From Prescottella agglutinans (GTDB lineage: Bacteria > Actinomycetota > Actinomycetes > Mycobacteriales > Mycobacteriaceae): a DNA stretch of 64,000 nt. The position numbers were made by a program, and so were the translations under genes. The stretch is from NCBI RefSeq assembly GCF_004011865.1, contig NZ_RKLP01000010.1, positions 186,001 to 250,000 on the forward strand. The letters are read 5' to 3'. Within the stretch, counting starts at the first letter, position 1; each line of letters begins with the position of its first letter. The notes under the pieces were generated by a model. The model was not told the origin of the DNA. It saw nothing but the letters and a program-made list of their open reading frames with translations, and made no database searches. Positions 8,694 to 17,386 of the stretch are shown here, piece after piece.

Positions 8694-9758
8694 TCAGTTG
8701 CGTCCTTCCATGACGGCGACCAGGTTCTGCTGCAGCACAGGGCCACTGGTGGCGTGGGCGAGGACGCGCTGTGCGTCGCCGCTCATGATCGAGCGGGCCG
8801 CATGGCCGATGCGCTCGAGACCGCCGGAGAACATCGGGTTGCCGGTGAGGGGGCCACCCGACGGGTTGATCGTGGTGGCGTCGGTCAGGCCGATCGCCTC
8901 GCGCAGGATGATCTCCTGGTGCGTGAACGGCGCGTGCAGTTCGGCGACATCGATGTTCGACACGTCGCCACCCGTCGCGGCACGGGCCGCGGCGGCGGTG
9001 GACGGGGACGTCGTCAGGTCGCGCGAACCGATGTTGGGGGAGTCGATCCGGTGCTCGATGCCGGTGATCCACGCCGGGCGCTCGCACAGTTCGCGGGCAC
9101 GGTCGCCGCGGGCCAGGATGATCGCGGCCGCACCGTCGGTGATCGGCGCGCAGTCGTGGGCCCGCAGGGGGTCCGCGACGTACTCGGACGCCAGTAGCGT
9201 CTCGATGTCGACGTCACCGGAGATCTGGGCGTCGGGGTTGGACTTCGCGGCGGCGCGGCTGCGCTGAGCGATAGCCGCCATCTGCTCGGCCGTCCATTTG
9301 CCGGCGTCCAGGCCGAGACGGGCCTGCAGGCCCGCGACCGAGACCGAGTCCGGCCACAGCGGCGACACCAGGTACGGATCCATCTGCATCGCGAGGATCT
9401 GGCGGAGGTTGCCGGCGGACGACTTGCCGAACCCGTACACGAGGGCGGTGTCGACCTCGCCGGTCATGAGCTTGACCCACGCCTCGTACAGCGCCCACGC
9501 GGCGTCCATCTCGACGTGCGACTCGTTGATCGGCGGCACGGCGCCGATCGAGTCGATCGCCGAGATGAACGAGAACGAGCGTCCGGCCAGGTAGTCGGAG
9601 GATCCGGAGCACCAGAATCCGATGTCGGACTTGGTGATTCCGAGGTCGGAGTACAGCTGCTGGAAACAGGGGACCAGCATCTCGACACCGTTGGTGGTGC
9701 CAGTGGTCTCGCGCACATGCGGGGCCTGTGCGAAGCCGACGACTGCAATGTCTGTCAT
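8694..9758 (-). CDS. ltp4: Ltp4, SCP2-thiolase-like aldolase for sterol side chains
   Basis: A 354-residue thiolase-fold protein, the same length as M. tuberculosis Ltp4 (Rv3522). It begins MTDIAVVGFAQAPH and has the family segment ELHAPFTHQEIILREAIG near residues 280-297 and NPSGGPLTGNPMFSGG near 306-321. It lies between the tandem DUF35 gene (13 bp upstream) and ltp3 (1 bp downstream), reproducing the order Rv3521-Rv3522-Rv3523. By analogy with the Ltp2-ChsH2 complex, Ltp3/Ltp4 probably need the DUF35 protein as partner for retro-aldol cleavage of the side chain. The protein pairing is inferred. Confidence 0.88.
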   Translation of the reverse strand: MTDIAVVGFAQAPHVRETTGTTNGVEMLVPCFQQLYSDLGITKSDIGFWCSGSSDYLAGRSFSFISAIDSIGAVPPINESHVEMDAAWALYEAWVKLMTGEVDTALVYGFGKSSAGNLRQILAMQMDPYLVSPLWPDSVSVAGLQARLGLDAGKWTAEQMAAIAQRSRAAAKSNPDAQISGDVDIETLLASEYVADPLRAHDCAPITDGAAAIILARGDRARELCERPAWITGIEHRIDSPNIGSRDLTTSPSTAAAARAATGGDVSNIDVAELHAPFTHQEIILREAIGLTDATTINPSGGPLTGNPMFSGGLERIGHAARSIMSGDAQRVLAHATSGPVLQQNLVAVMEGRN

Positions 9759-9771
9759 GTTCTCGAGGCTC

Positions 9772-10728
9772 CTAGAGGTGGTGCTTGTAGCTGTCGTAGT
9801 CCGCGTCGGGCTCACCGCTCGGGCGGAAATGGGAGACGTTGCGGAGCGAGTACTCCCACTCCTCCTTCGGCCGCCACACGGCCTCCACGCGCATGCCCAT
9901 CCGGACCTCGGCCGCGTCGACCTCGAGGATCAGGTGCAGGAACGGGATGTCGGCGCCGTCGAGCAGCACCCAGGCCGCGACGTACGGCGGCTTGATCTGC
10001 TGGCCCAGGAACGGCACGTTGACGATGCAGAACGTGGTGATGGTGCCCTTGTCGGACACCTCGACCTGCTCCTTGGTGGGGGTGCCGTCGGTGGGGTTCG
10101 CGCCGCGCGGCGGCACGTAGACCTTGCCGTTGGCGTCGGTGCGGCCGCCGATGATCTTGCCCTCCATCAGGCCGCGCAGGTAGTAGGTCTCCTCGAACGA
10201 CGCGGTGTGCGTGTAGTGCAGGTCGATCGGGGTGACGATGTCGGTGACCGGATCGCCCGCGGAAACGGTTGCGGTGGAGTCGGAATCGCTCTCACCGGGC
10301 TCGAAGCACGCGATGTCCTGGATCCGGCCGGTGCGCTCGTCGGCCCAGCGGACGCGCACCCGCATCCCGGTGCTCATCGCGTCGGGGGATCCGGCGTCGA
10401 CGGCGTGCAGGATCGAGGTGTCGGCGCCGTCGAGCTTCACCAGTGCCCACGCGAACGGGCGCGTCAGGGGCTGGCCCTCGATCGGCTCGGACATCCACGA
10501 CCAGCTGACCACCGTGCCGGTGTCGGAGACGTCCACGAAGTCGGTCATCGGTTCGTGGGTCGCCGGGTCGAACTCCGGCGGCGGCACATGCACTCGGCCG
10601 TCGGAACCGCGGGCGCCGACGACCTTTCGGTCACGCAGAGCCGTCACGAACGCGCCGATGGTCGGTCCCAGCGATCGGGTGTAGTCGAATTTCAGATTAA
10701 GTGGTGCTCTCAGTGGCTGCTCGGCCAC
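9772..10728 (-). CDS. Tandem DUF35 (acyl-CoA-binding OB-fold) protein, Rv3521-like partner of Ltp3/Ltp4
   Basis: About 318 residues forming two repeats of a DUF35/OB-fold unit. Each repeat has a G-R-x3-G-x-V-x-V-P-P segment followed by a (V/E)VSD(T/K)GT(V/I) strand and a late LDGAD(T/I) loop. Normal DUF35 proteins have a rubredoxin-like zinc ribbon with CxxC pairs before the PPR motif; both repeats here lack those cysteines. I prefer the GTG at 10726-10728 because GGAAAGAG precedes it; a GTG at 10747-10749 in frame has no ribosome-binding site. It is first in the ltp operon, downstream of a KstR operator. By analogy with ChsH2 it should bind CoA esters and serve the adjacent aldolases. Confidence 0.8.
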   Translation of the reverse strand: MAEQPLRAPLNLKFDYTRSLGPTIGAFVTALRDRKVVGARGSDGRVHVPPPEFDPATHEPMTDFVDVSDTGTVVSWSWMSEPIEGQPLTRPFAWALVKLDGADTSILHAVDAGSPDAMSTGMRVRVRWADERTGRIQDIACFEPGESDSDSTATVSAGDPVTDIVTPIDLHYTHTASFEETYYLRGLMEGKIIGGRTDANGKVYVPPRGANPTDGTPTKEQVEVSDKGTITTFCIVNVPFLGQQIKPPYVAAWVLLDGADIPFLHLILEVDAAEVRMGMRVEAVWRPKEEWEYSLRNVSHFRPSGEPDADYDSYKHHL

Positions 10729-10758
10729 TCCGCTCTTTCCAGGGGTCACAGAATCGAG

Positions 10759-10772
10759 TAGAACAGGTTCTT
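10759..10772. promoter_or_regulatory. KstR operator in the DUF35/Rv3520c-like divergent promoter
   Basis: TAGAACAGGTTCTT carries the perfect arms AGAAC/GTTCT and fits TnnAACnnGTTnnA except at the last position. It lies between the minus-strand ltp operon and the plus-strand oxidoreductase and can control both. Confidence 0.8.
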
Positions 10773-10822
10773 ATTACTGTGGCAAGAGTCACTGCGGATA
10801 TGGGAAAACACGGAGGCACGCA

Positions 10823-11863
10823 ATGAAGCTGGGGTTACAACTCGGGTACTGGGGTGCGCAGCCTCCGTTCAATGCGCAGGAGTTGGTGAACGAGGCCGAC
10901 GCCTCCGGATTCGACGCCGTCTTCTCCGCTGAATCCTGGGGCAACGACGCCTTCACTCCGCTCGCGTGGTGGGGGTCGAGCACCGAGCGCATCCGGCTGG
11001 GCACGTCGGTGGCGCAGATGTCCGCTCGGACGCCGACGAACTGCGCCATGCACGCGCTGACGCTCGACCACCTCTCCGGTGGGCGTGCCATCCTCGGGCT
11101 GGGCGTGTCCGGACCGCAGGTCGTCGAGGGCTGGTACGGGCAGCCGTTCCAGAAGCCGTTGGCCCGCACTCGCGAGTACGTCTCGATCGTGCGTCAGGTC
11201 CTCGCCCGCGAGGGGGCGGTACGCAACGACGGGCCGCACTACCCGTTGCCGTACACCGGTCCGGGTTCGATGGGTCTCGGGAAGCCGCTCAAGCCGATCA
11301 CGCACCCGCTGCGCGCGGATCTGCCGATCTGGCTCGGTGCGGAGGGACCCAAGAACGTCGCGCTGACGGCCGAGATCGCGGACGGTTGGCTGGCGATCTA
11401 CTACACCCCGCGCCTGGCGCCGATGTACAACGAGTGGCTCGACGAGGGATTCGCGCGTCCCGGTGCACGGCGCAGTCGTGACGATTTCGAGATCGCCGCG
11501 ACGTGCCAGGTCGTCGTCACCGACGATCGCCAGGCCGAGATCGACAAGCTGCGGCCGATCACCGCGCTGTACGTCGGCGGTATGGGTGCAGCCGAGATGA
11601 ACTTCCACGCCCAGGTGTACACCCGCATGGGATACGGCGACGAGGTGAAGGAGATCCAGAAGCTGTTCCTGTCCGGTCGCAAGGAGGAAGCGGCCGCGAT
11701 CGTGCCCGACCAGATGGTCACGGACACGATGATCATCGGCAACGTCGACGAGGTCCGCACTCAGGTCAAGGAGTGGGAGGACGCCGGCGTCACGATGCTG
11801 CTGGTGACGTGCCGCAGCGTCGAGCACATGCGCGAGCTCGCCGCGGCTGTCGGTACCGTCTGA
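10823..11863 (+). CDS. LLM-class F420-dependent oxidoreductase, Rv3520c-like
   Basis: A 346-residue luciferase-like protein starting MKLGLQLGYWGAQPP. Conserved segments include TPLAWWGSST near residues 49-58, GLGVSGPQVVEGWYG near 92-106 and LGAEGPKNVALTAEIADGW near 172-190. It follows Rv3520c of M. tuberculosis almost throughout and, as there, diverges from the DUF35-ltp4-ltp3 genes. The ATG at 10823 is preceded by CGGAGG. It ends before a perfect hairpin. It probably reduces or oxidises a sterol-derived CoA ester with F420, but the reaction has not been deduced here. Confidence 0.85.
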   Translation: MKLGLQLGYWGAQPPFNAQELVNEADASGFDAVFSAESWGNDAFTPLAWWGSSTERIRLGTSVAQMSARTPTNCAMHALTLDHLSGGRAILGLGVSGPQVVEGWYGQPFQKPLARTREYVSIVRQVLAREGAVRNDGPHYPLPYTGPGSMGLGKPLKPITHPLRADLPIWLGAEGPKNVALTAEIADGWLAIYYTPRLAPMYNEWLDEGFARPGARRSRDDFEIAATCQVVVTDDRQAEIDKLRPITALYVGGMGAAEMNFHAQVYTRMGYGDEVKEIQKLFLSGRKEEAAAIVPDQMVTDTMIIGNVDEVRTQVKEWEDAGVTMLLVTCRSVEHMRELAAAVGTV

Positions 11864-11876
11864 TCCCCGGAACATG

Positions 11877-11921
11877 AACGGCGCGGGCCGTGGTGGACTT
11901 GCCACCACGGCCCGCGCCGTT
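11877..11921 (+). terminator. Perfect 20-bp hairpin terminator
   Basis: The arms 11877-11896 and 11902-11921 pair perfectly around a 5-nt loop and are followed by TT. It separates the Rv3520c-like gene from the opposing echA19 and is likely bidirectional. Confidence 0.85.
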
Positions 11922-11952
11922 TCTGCGCGGCTGTCGGGCCGCGCGCCGTCTG

Positions 11953-12774
11953 CTACTTGCCGGTGAACTTGGGGGCACGCTTCTCGGCGAACGAGCGCGG
12001 ACCCTCCTTGGCGTCGTCGCTCTTGAAGACCGCCATGCCGATCTGGGCCTCGAGCGCGAACGCCTCCTCCTCGTGCATCCCCTCGGTGACGCGGATGGTC
12101 TTCAGGATCGCCTGCACCGCGATGGGGCCGTTGGCAGCGATCTGCTCGGCGATCTCGAGTGCCTTGTCGAGCGCCTGGCCGTCGGGGACGACGTGGCCGA
12201 CGAGGCCCAGTTCCTTGGCCTCGGGGGCGGGTACCGTCCGGCCGGTCAGCAGGATCTCCGCGGCGACGGTGTAGGGGATCTGGCGCACCAGGCGGACCGC
12301 GGATCCACCGAGCGGGAACAGCCCGAGGCGGGCTTCGGAGACACCGAACCGGGCGCTCTCGCCGGCGACGCGGATGTCGGTGCCCTGCAGGATCTCGGTG
12401 CCGCCCGCGATGGCAGGACCCTCGACGGCGGCGATGAGCGGCTTGGTGAGACGGCGGCCCTTCAGCAGGGCGGGCAGCCGGGTCACGTCCATTCCGCCCG
12501 AGAACTTGTCACCCGGCGCGTTGCGGTTCATCTCCTTGAGATCCATTCCGGCGCAGAACGTGCCCCCGGCGCCGGTGAGAATCGCGACCCGGATGTCGGG
12601 ATCGGAGTCGATCTGGTCCCAGGCGTCGACCATGATCTCCATCATCTCGCCGGAGAGCGCGTTGCGGGCCTCGGGGCGGTTCATCGTCACGATCAGGACG
12701 TGGCCGCGCTTCTCGACCAAGCAGTGGGGCGATTTCGCCGAAACGTCTGTATTTTCCGCGGTTCCGGTGGACAC
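11953..12774 (-). CDS. echA19: Enoyl-CoA hydratase EchA19, sterol side-chain beta-oxidation
   Basis: A 273-residue crotonase. The N-terminal strand gives [17 protein letters not shown] near residues 29-45, the first oxyanion segment [13 protein letters not shown] near 70-82, and the second oxyanion/active-site region GPAIAGGTE near 118-126, with a catalytic-type Glu in [13 protein letters not shown] near 147-159. M. tuberculosis EchA19 (Rv3516) hydrates cholest-22-enoyl-CoA. I chose the GTG at 12774 because GGGAG lies 6 bp before it; a TTG two codons earlier is in frame but poorly placed. It diverges from fadD19 across a KstR box, as Rv3516 does from Rv3515c. Confidence 0.9.
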   Translation of the reverse strand: MSTGTAENTDVSAKSPHCLVEKRGHVLIVTMNRPEARNALSGEMMEIMVDAWDQIDSDPDIRVAILTGAGGTFCAGMDLKEMNRNAPGDKFSGGMDVTRLPALLKGRRLTKPLIAAVEGPAIAGGTEILQGTDIRVAGESARFGVSEARLGLFPLGGSAVRLVRQIPYTVAAEILLTGRTVPAPEAKELGLVGHVVPDGQALDKALEIAEQIAANGPIAVQAILKTIRVTEGMHEEEAFALEAQIGMAVFKSDDAKEGPRSFAEKRAPKFTGK

Positions 12775-12818
12775 TGGCAACTCCCGATATGTGTGTGAGC
12801 TGAGTCTCTAATTGGGTC

Positions 12819-12847
12819 TTGTCAGCGACAGTAACACGTTCTACTTT
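12819..12847 (+). promoter_or_regulatory. fadD19 promoter with embedded KstR box
   Basis: TTGTCA at 12819-12824, a 17-bp spacer and TACTTT at 12842-12847 form a sigma-A-like promoter. The KstR-type box AGTAACACGTTCTA (12830-12843, one mismatch at the first base) fills the spacer and touches the -10. The expected transcript start coincides with the fadD19 GTG at 12854. Confidence 0.65.
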
Positions 12848-12853
12848 GTTGAC

Positions 12854-14503
12854 GTGGCCATTAATATCGCAGACCTTGTAGAGCACTCGATCGACCTCAA
12901 TCCGGACCGTCTCGCCCTGGTGGACGCCGACCGTGAAGTGACGTTCGCGCAACTGGAGGAGAAGGCCAACCGTCTGGCCAACTACCTGCGGGATCAGGGC
13001 GTCGAGCCGGGCGACAAGGTGGGCATCTACAGCCGCAACACCATCGAGGCGATCGTGACGATGGTCGCGGTGTTCAAGGCCCGCGCCATCATGGTCAACG
13101 TCAACTACCGCTATGTCGAGAACGAGTTGCAGTACATCTTCGAAAACTCGGACATGGTTGCGCTCATCCACGAGCGCCGCTACTCGGACAAGGTCGCGGG
13201 CGTCCTGCCGAACACCCCGCTCGTCAAGACGGCCATCGTCGTCGAGGACGGCACGGATCTCGACTACTCGTCGTACGGCGGCGTCGAGTTCGAGCAGGCG
13301 CTGTCGCAGGGGTCGCCCGAACGCAACTTCGGTGAGCGCAGTCCCGACGACATCTTCATCCTCTACACCGGTGGCACCACCGGCATGCCCAAGGGCGTCA
13401 TGTGGCGGCACGAGGACTGGTGGCGTGTGCTGGGCGGCGGCGTCAACTTCGTCACCGGCGAGTACCTCGAGGACGAGTGGGAGATGGCGAAGCTCGGGGC
13501 CGCCAACCCTGCGATGGTCCGCTTCCCGATTCCTCCGATGATCCACGGTGGGTCCCAGTCGGCCGTGTTCCACAGCCTCTTCGGCGGCGGCACGCTCGTG
13601 ATGCATCCCGAGTTCGACGGGCACGAGGTGTGGCAGGTCATCGACCGGCACAAGGTCAACCTCATCTTCATCACCGGTGACGCGATGGCGCGCCCGATGA
13701 TCGACGCGCTCGTCGCGGGAAACCCGGAGACCGGTGAGCCGTACGACCTTTCGTCGCTGTACGTGATCGCCAGCAGCGCGGCGCTGTTCTCGCCGGCGCT
13801 CAAGGAGCAGTTCCTCGACCTGCTGCCGAACCGTCTGCTCACCGACTCGATCGGCTCCTCCGAGACCGGCTTCGGTGGTCTGGCCACCATCACCAAGGGC
13901 TTCGCGCACACCGGCGGTCCGCGGGTGAAGATCGACGCCGCCACCGTCGTCATCGACGACGAGGGCATCCCGGTCGTGCCCGGTTCCGGACAGGTCGGCA
14001 TGCTCGCCCGTAGCGGCCACATCCCCCTCGGCTACTACAAGGACGAGGAGAAGACCAAGGCGACATTCAAGGTCCTCAACGGAATTCGCTACTCGATCCC
14101 GGGCGACTACGCCACGGTCGAGGAGGACGGCACCGTCACGATGCTCGGACGCGGATCGGTCTCGATCAACAGCGGCGGCGAGAAGATCTACCCCGAGGAG
14201 GTCGAGGGCGCCGTCAAGACGCATCCCGACGTCTTCGACGTCCTCGTCGTCGGCGTGCCCGACGAGCGCTGGGGCAACCGCGTCGCGGCCGTCGTCGCGC
14301 CGCGTCCCGGCACGCGCCCGAGCCTGGCCGACATCGTCGACGCGGCCCGCAAGGAGATCGCCGGCTACAAGGTGCCGCGCAGCCTGTGGCTGGTCGAGGA
14401 GATCAAGCGTTCGCCGGCCGGCAAGCCCGATTACAAGTGGGCCACCGCGCAGACCCAGTCGCGCGAGGCCGACGACCATCTCACCAACGGCAAGGACGCT
14501 TGA
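12854..14503 (+). CDS. fadD19: FadD19, steroid C24-branched side-chain acyl-CoA synthetase
   Basis: A 549-residue AMP-dependent acyl-CoA synthetase (Rv3515c is 548). The P-loop motif is YTGGTTGMPKG near residues 177-187, GSSETGFGG near 345-353 marks A5, and the late SINSGGEKIYPEEVE near 440-454 precedes the C-terminal catalytic-lysine region PAGKPDYK. FadD19 is reported to be required for C24-branched sterols. I place the start at the GTG at 12854, giving MAINIADLVEHS as in the mycobacterial protein. No ribosome-binding site precedes it, so it may be translated from a leaderless mRNA. Its stop overlaps the start of the next gene by one base. Confidence 0.92.
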   Translation: MAINIADLVEHSIDLNPDRLALVDADREVTFAQLEEKANRLANYLRDQGVEPGDKVGIYSRNTIEAIVTMVAVFKARAIMVNVNYRYVENELQYIFENSDMVALIHERRYSDKVAGVLPNTPLVKTAIVVEDGTDLDYSSYGGVEFEQALSQGSPERNFGERSPDDIFILYTGGTTGMPKGVMWRHEDWWRVLGGGVNFVTGEYLEDEWEMAKLGAANPAMVRFPIPPMIHGGSQSAVFHSLFGGGTLVMHPEFDGHEVWQVIDRHKVNLIFITGDAMARPMIDALVAGNPETGEPYDLSSLYVIASSAALFSPALKEQFLDLLPNRLLTDSIGSSETGFGGLATITKGFAHTGGPRVKIDAATVVIDDEGIPVVPGSGQVGMLARSGHIPLGYYKDEEKTKATFKVLNGIRYSIPGDYATVEEDGTVTMLGRGSVSINSGGEKIYPEEVEGAVKTHPDVFDVLVVGVPDERWGNRVAAVVAPRPGTRPSLADIVDAARKEIAGYKVPRSLWLVEEIKRSPAGKPDYKWATAQTQSREADDHLTNGKDA

Positions 14504-15615
14504 TGCGCACCGATCTCGCCCAGAAGTTCGGTATCCAGTACCCGATCTTCGGCTTCACTCCGTCCGAGCATGTGGCCGCGGCGATCTCGCGGGCCGGTGG
14601 GCTCGGCGTCCTCGGCTGTGTCCGGTTCAACGACCCCGACGAGCTCGAGGCCACCCTCACCTGGATGGACGAGAACACCGACGGCAAGCCGTACGGCGTC
14701 GACATCGTGATGCCGGCCAAGGTGCCCACCGAGGGTGCCGCCGTCGACCTCGACAAGCTCATCCCGGCCGAGCACCGCGCGTTCGTCAACCGCACGCTCG
14801 ACGAACTCGGTGTCCCGCCGCTGTCCGACGACGTCGAGCACGCGACCGGCGTCCTCGGGTGGCTCCACTCGGTGGCACGTTCGCATGTCGACGTCGCGCT
14901 GAACCACCGGATCGCGTTGATCGCCAACGCTCTCGGCTCGCCGCCGAAGGACGTCATCGATCTGGCGCACGAGAAGGGTGTTCCGGTCGCGGCCCTCGCG
15001 GGTGCGGTCGAACACGCCCGCAGCCATGTCGAGAACGGCGTGGACATCGTCATCGCGCAGGGCTACGAGGCCGGTGGCCACACCGGAGAGATCGCCTCGA
15101 TGGTGCTCGTGCCGGAGATCGTCGACGCGATCGGTGACACCGCGGGTGTCCTCGCCGCCGGGGGTATCGGCAGCGGCCGCCAGGTCGCCGCCGCCCTCGC
15201 GCTCGGTGCGTCCGGCGTGTGGATGGGCTCGTACTGGCTCACCACCAGCGAGTACAAGCTCGGCAGCGCCGCCGACGGCCCGTCGTCGATCCAGCGTGCG
15301 CTGCTGCACGCGTCGTCGGCGGACACGGTCCGCTCGCGGATCTACTCCGGCAAGCCCGCCCGACTGCTCAAGACCAAGTGGACCGACGCGTGGTCCAAGC
15401 CCGACGCGCCCGAGCCGCTCCCGATGCCGCTGCAGAACATCCTCGTCAGCGAGGCACACCAGCGCATCTCCGCGGGCAACGACCCCGAGGTCGTCGCCAT
15501 GCCGGTCGGTCAGATCGTCGGTCGGATGAACGAGATCCGCCCGGTCGCCGAGATCATGGCGGAGCTGGTGGAGGAGTTCGAGTCGACGGTCGCGCGCCTC
15601 GACGGACTGAAGTAG
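14503..15615 (+). CDS. Nitronate monooxygenase/2-nitropropane dioxygenase-family flavoprotein
   Basis: A 370-residue FMN TIM-barrel protein starting MRTDLAQKFGIQYPIFGF. The family motifs are GGLGVLGCVRF near residues 32-42, AQGYEAGGHTGE near 186-197 (the conserved His region) and AAGGIGSGRQVAAALALGASGVWMG near 219-243, given here in part. The ATG shares a base with the fadD19 stop (TGATG), so the two are cotranscribed and coupled. It belongs to the same broad family as IpdC but is a different subgroup. A flavin-dependent oxidation or reduction of a sterol acyl-CoA is a fair guess from context; true nitronate oxidation is unlikely to be its role here. Confidence 0.8.
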   Translation: MRTDLAQKFGIQYPIFGFTPSEHVAAAISRAGGLGVLGCVRFNDPDELEATLTWMDENTDGKPYGVDIVMPAKVPTEGAAVDLDKLIPAEHRAFVNRTLDELGVPPLSDDVEHATGVLGWLHSVARSHVDVALNHRIALIANALGSPPKDVIDLAHEKGVPVAALAGAVEHARSHVENGVDIVIAQGYEAGGHTGEIASMVLVPEIVDAIGDTAGVLAAGGIGSGRQVAAALALGASGVWMGSYWLTTSEYKLGSAADGPSSIQRALLHASSADTVRSRIYSGKPARLLKTKWTDAWSKPDAPEPLPMPLQNILVSEAHQRISAGNDPEVVAMPVGQIVGRMNEIRPVAEIMAELVEEFESTVARLDGLK

Positions 15616-15628
15616 ACCCTCTCGCTCG

Positions 15629-15669
15629 AGAGCTCGCGCCCGGAACGGATCGTTCCGGGCGCGAGCTCT
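15629..15669 (+). terminator. Perfect 19-bp hairpin terminator
   Basis: The arms 15629-15647 and 15651-15669 are exact complements with a GAT loop, followed by TT. It lies between the convergent flavoprotein and fadD17 genes and probably works in both directions. Confidence 0.85.
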
Positions 15670-15679
15670 TTCGGCGTGA

Positions 15680-17311
15680 TCAGGCGTTCGCCGTCTGCCG
15701 TTCCAGCGTGAGCGCGAGTTCCGGTGTGAGGAGCTCGAACTCGTCCTGGCCCCGCTCGCGTACCCATACTGGGTCGGCGCAGTGCCAGCGTTCGGCGCTC
15801 AGGGTGCGGGTGACCACCTTGAACGTCGCGGTCCGCGGGAACTCGCTGCACACACGCACCAGCGTCGGCCGCTGCTTCGGGCCGAGATCCGGCTGTTCGT
15901 CCACGAAGCGCGCGAACGCGACGGGGTCGAAATCGGTGACGTCCCCGGCGGGAATCACGGCGGCCATCACCCGGTCACCGACCTCACGGTCCGGCACCGC
16001 GTACACCGACACCTGGGCGAACCCGGGGTAGCGGATCAGGATGCGCTCGATGGGGGCGGCGCCGAGGTTCTCGCCGTCGACCCGCAGCCACCCCGAGCTG
16101 CGGCCCGCGAAGTACACGAACCCGTCGGCGTCCCGGTACGCCTGGTCGCCGCTCCAGTACATGCCGTCCCGCAGACGCTCGGCGTCGGCGGCAGGATTCT
16201 TGTAGTAGCCGGCGAACGCCCCGGCGCCCGTGACGTTCACCATCTCGCCGGTGGCTTCCTCGGCGTTGACGAGCCGCCCCTGTGCGTCGAACTCGGCCAC
16301 GGGACAGACGGTTCCGGTGTCGGGATTGCGGATCTCGATGTTCGCCGGCAGTAGACCGAGGGCGCCGGCCGGGGCATCGGGGTGCGCCGAGATGGACACG
16401 CCGCCCTCGGTGGACCCGAACCCGTCGACCACCCGGGTGCCGAAGCGGCGGGCGAACTCCCGGACCACCGGTGCGGAACCCTCGTTGCCGTACATGATCT
16501 TCAGCGTGTTGTCCGCGTCGTCGGGGAGTTCGGGGGTGGCCAGGATGAAGGACAGCGGCTTGCCGACATAGTTGGCGTACGTGACACCGTATCGGCGCAC
16601 GTCGGGTAGGAAGCCCGACGCGGAGAACTTGCGGCGGAACGCGATCCCCGTGCGGCCGTGCAGTGCGACGGCCCACGCGGCCATCATCGCGTTGGAGTGG
16701 AACATCGGCATCGACATGTACACGACGTCGTCGGAATCGAGGCCGAACCGGTCGGCGAGCATGACACCCGGATCGGCGATCTTGCCGTGGGTGCAGCGCA
16801 CGGCCTTGGGGTCGCCGCTGGTGCCGGAGGTGAAGATGAGCATGAGCAGGTCGTCGGGCTGTGCCGCGGCCGGAACGGCCGGGCTGCCGACGAACGGCGC
16901 GAGCATCTCGTCCCAGTCCGGCGAGTCGACGTTGACCACCCGGACGCCGGCGAGGTCCAGCCCGTCCAGCAGTTGGGCCTGACTGTTCTCGGTGAAGACG
17001 ATCTGGCAGTCGGCCAGGGCGATGTCGCGGGCGAGCGCCTCGCCGCGACGGGTGGTGTTCAGGCCGGCGACGACGGCGCCCGAGAAGGCGGCTGCGCCGA
17101 CAAGGGAGGAGAACTCCGGGATGTTGTCCATCAGGACGCCGAAGTGCCGTGGACGCTCCGGATCGAGCAGTGTATTCAGAAGAGCCGCACGGTCGTACAT
17201 TCCGTGGACGTGATCCGTCCACGGAATGTACGCATCCTCGAATCGGATTCCGTGCGTGTCGACGTCGCAAAGCTGCTCGAGCAGATCCGCGACGGTGGGA
17301 GTCACTGTCAT
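15680..17311 (-). CDS. fadD17: FadD17 acyl-CoA synthetase for sterol side chains
   Basis: A 543-residue AMP-dependent synthetase. The P-loop is FTSGTSGDPKAV near residues 160-171, GFGSTEGGVS near 305-314 is the A5 motif, and SGWLRVDGENLGAAPIE near 405-421 is the hinge region. M. tuberculosis FadD17 (Rv3506) activates C24 and C22 steroid carboxylic acids. I chose the ATG giving MTVTPTVADLLEQL at 17311; upstream in-frame sequence looks non-coding. It is third in the minus-strand fadE26-fadE27-fadD17 operon, 75 bp after fadE27, in the same order as Rv3504-Rv3505-Rv3506. The gap could hold an internal start signal, but I see no clear one. Confidence 0.9.
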   Translation of the reverse strand: MTVTPTVADLLEQLCDVDTHGIRFEDAYIPWTDHVHGMYDRAALLNTLLDPERPRHFGVLMDNIPEFSSLVGAAAFSGAVVAGLNTTRRGEALARDIALADCQIVFTENSQAQLLDGLDLAGVRVVNVDSPDWDEMLAPFVGSPAVPAAAQPDDLLMLIFTSGTSGDPKAVRCTHGKIADPGVMLADRFGLDSDDVVYMSMPMFHSNAMMAAWAVALHGRTGIAFRRKFSASGFLPDVRRYGVTYANYVGKPLSFILATPELPDDADNTLKIMYGNEGSAPVVREFARRFGTRVVDGFGSTEGGVSISAHPDAPAGALGLLPANIEIRNPDTGTVCPVAEFDAQGRLVNAEEATGEMVNVTGAGAFAGYYKNPAADAERLRDGMYWSGDQAYRDADGFVYFAGRSSGWLRVDGENLGAAPIERILIRYPGFAQVSVYAVPDREVGDRVMAAVIPAGDVTDFDPVAFARFVDEQPDLGPKQRPTLVRVCSEFPRTATFKVVTRTLSAERWHCADPVWVRERGQDEFELLTPELALTLERQTANA

Positions 17312-17386
17312 GCCCACATCATGTCCTGTGTGACGCCCGTCATGTTTGATCATTTCACTGTGTGGGACTGCTTGTGTGCGTGTCGG

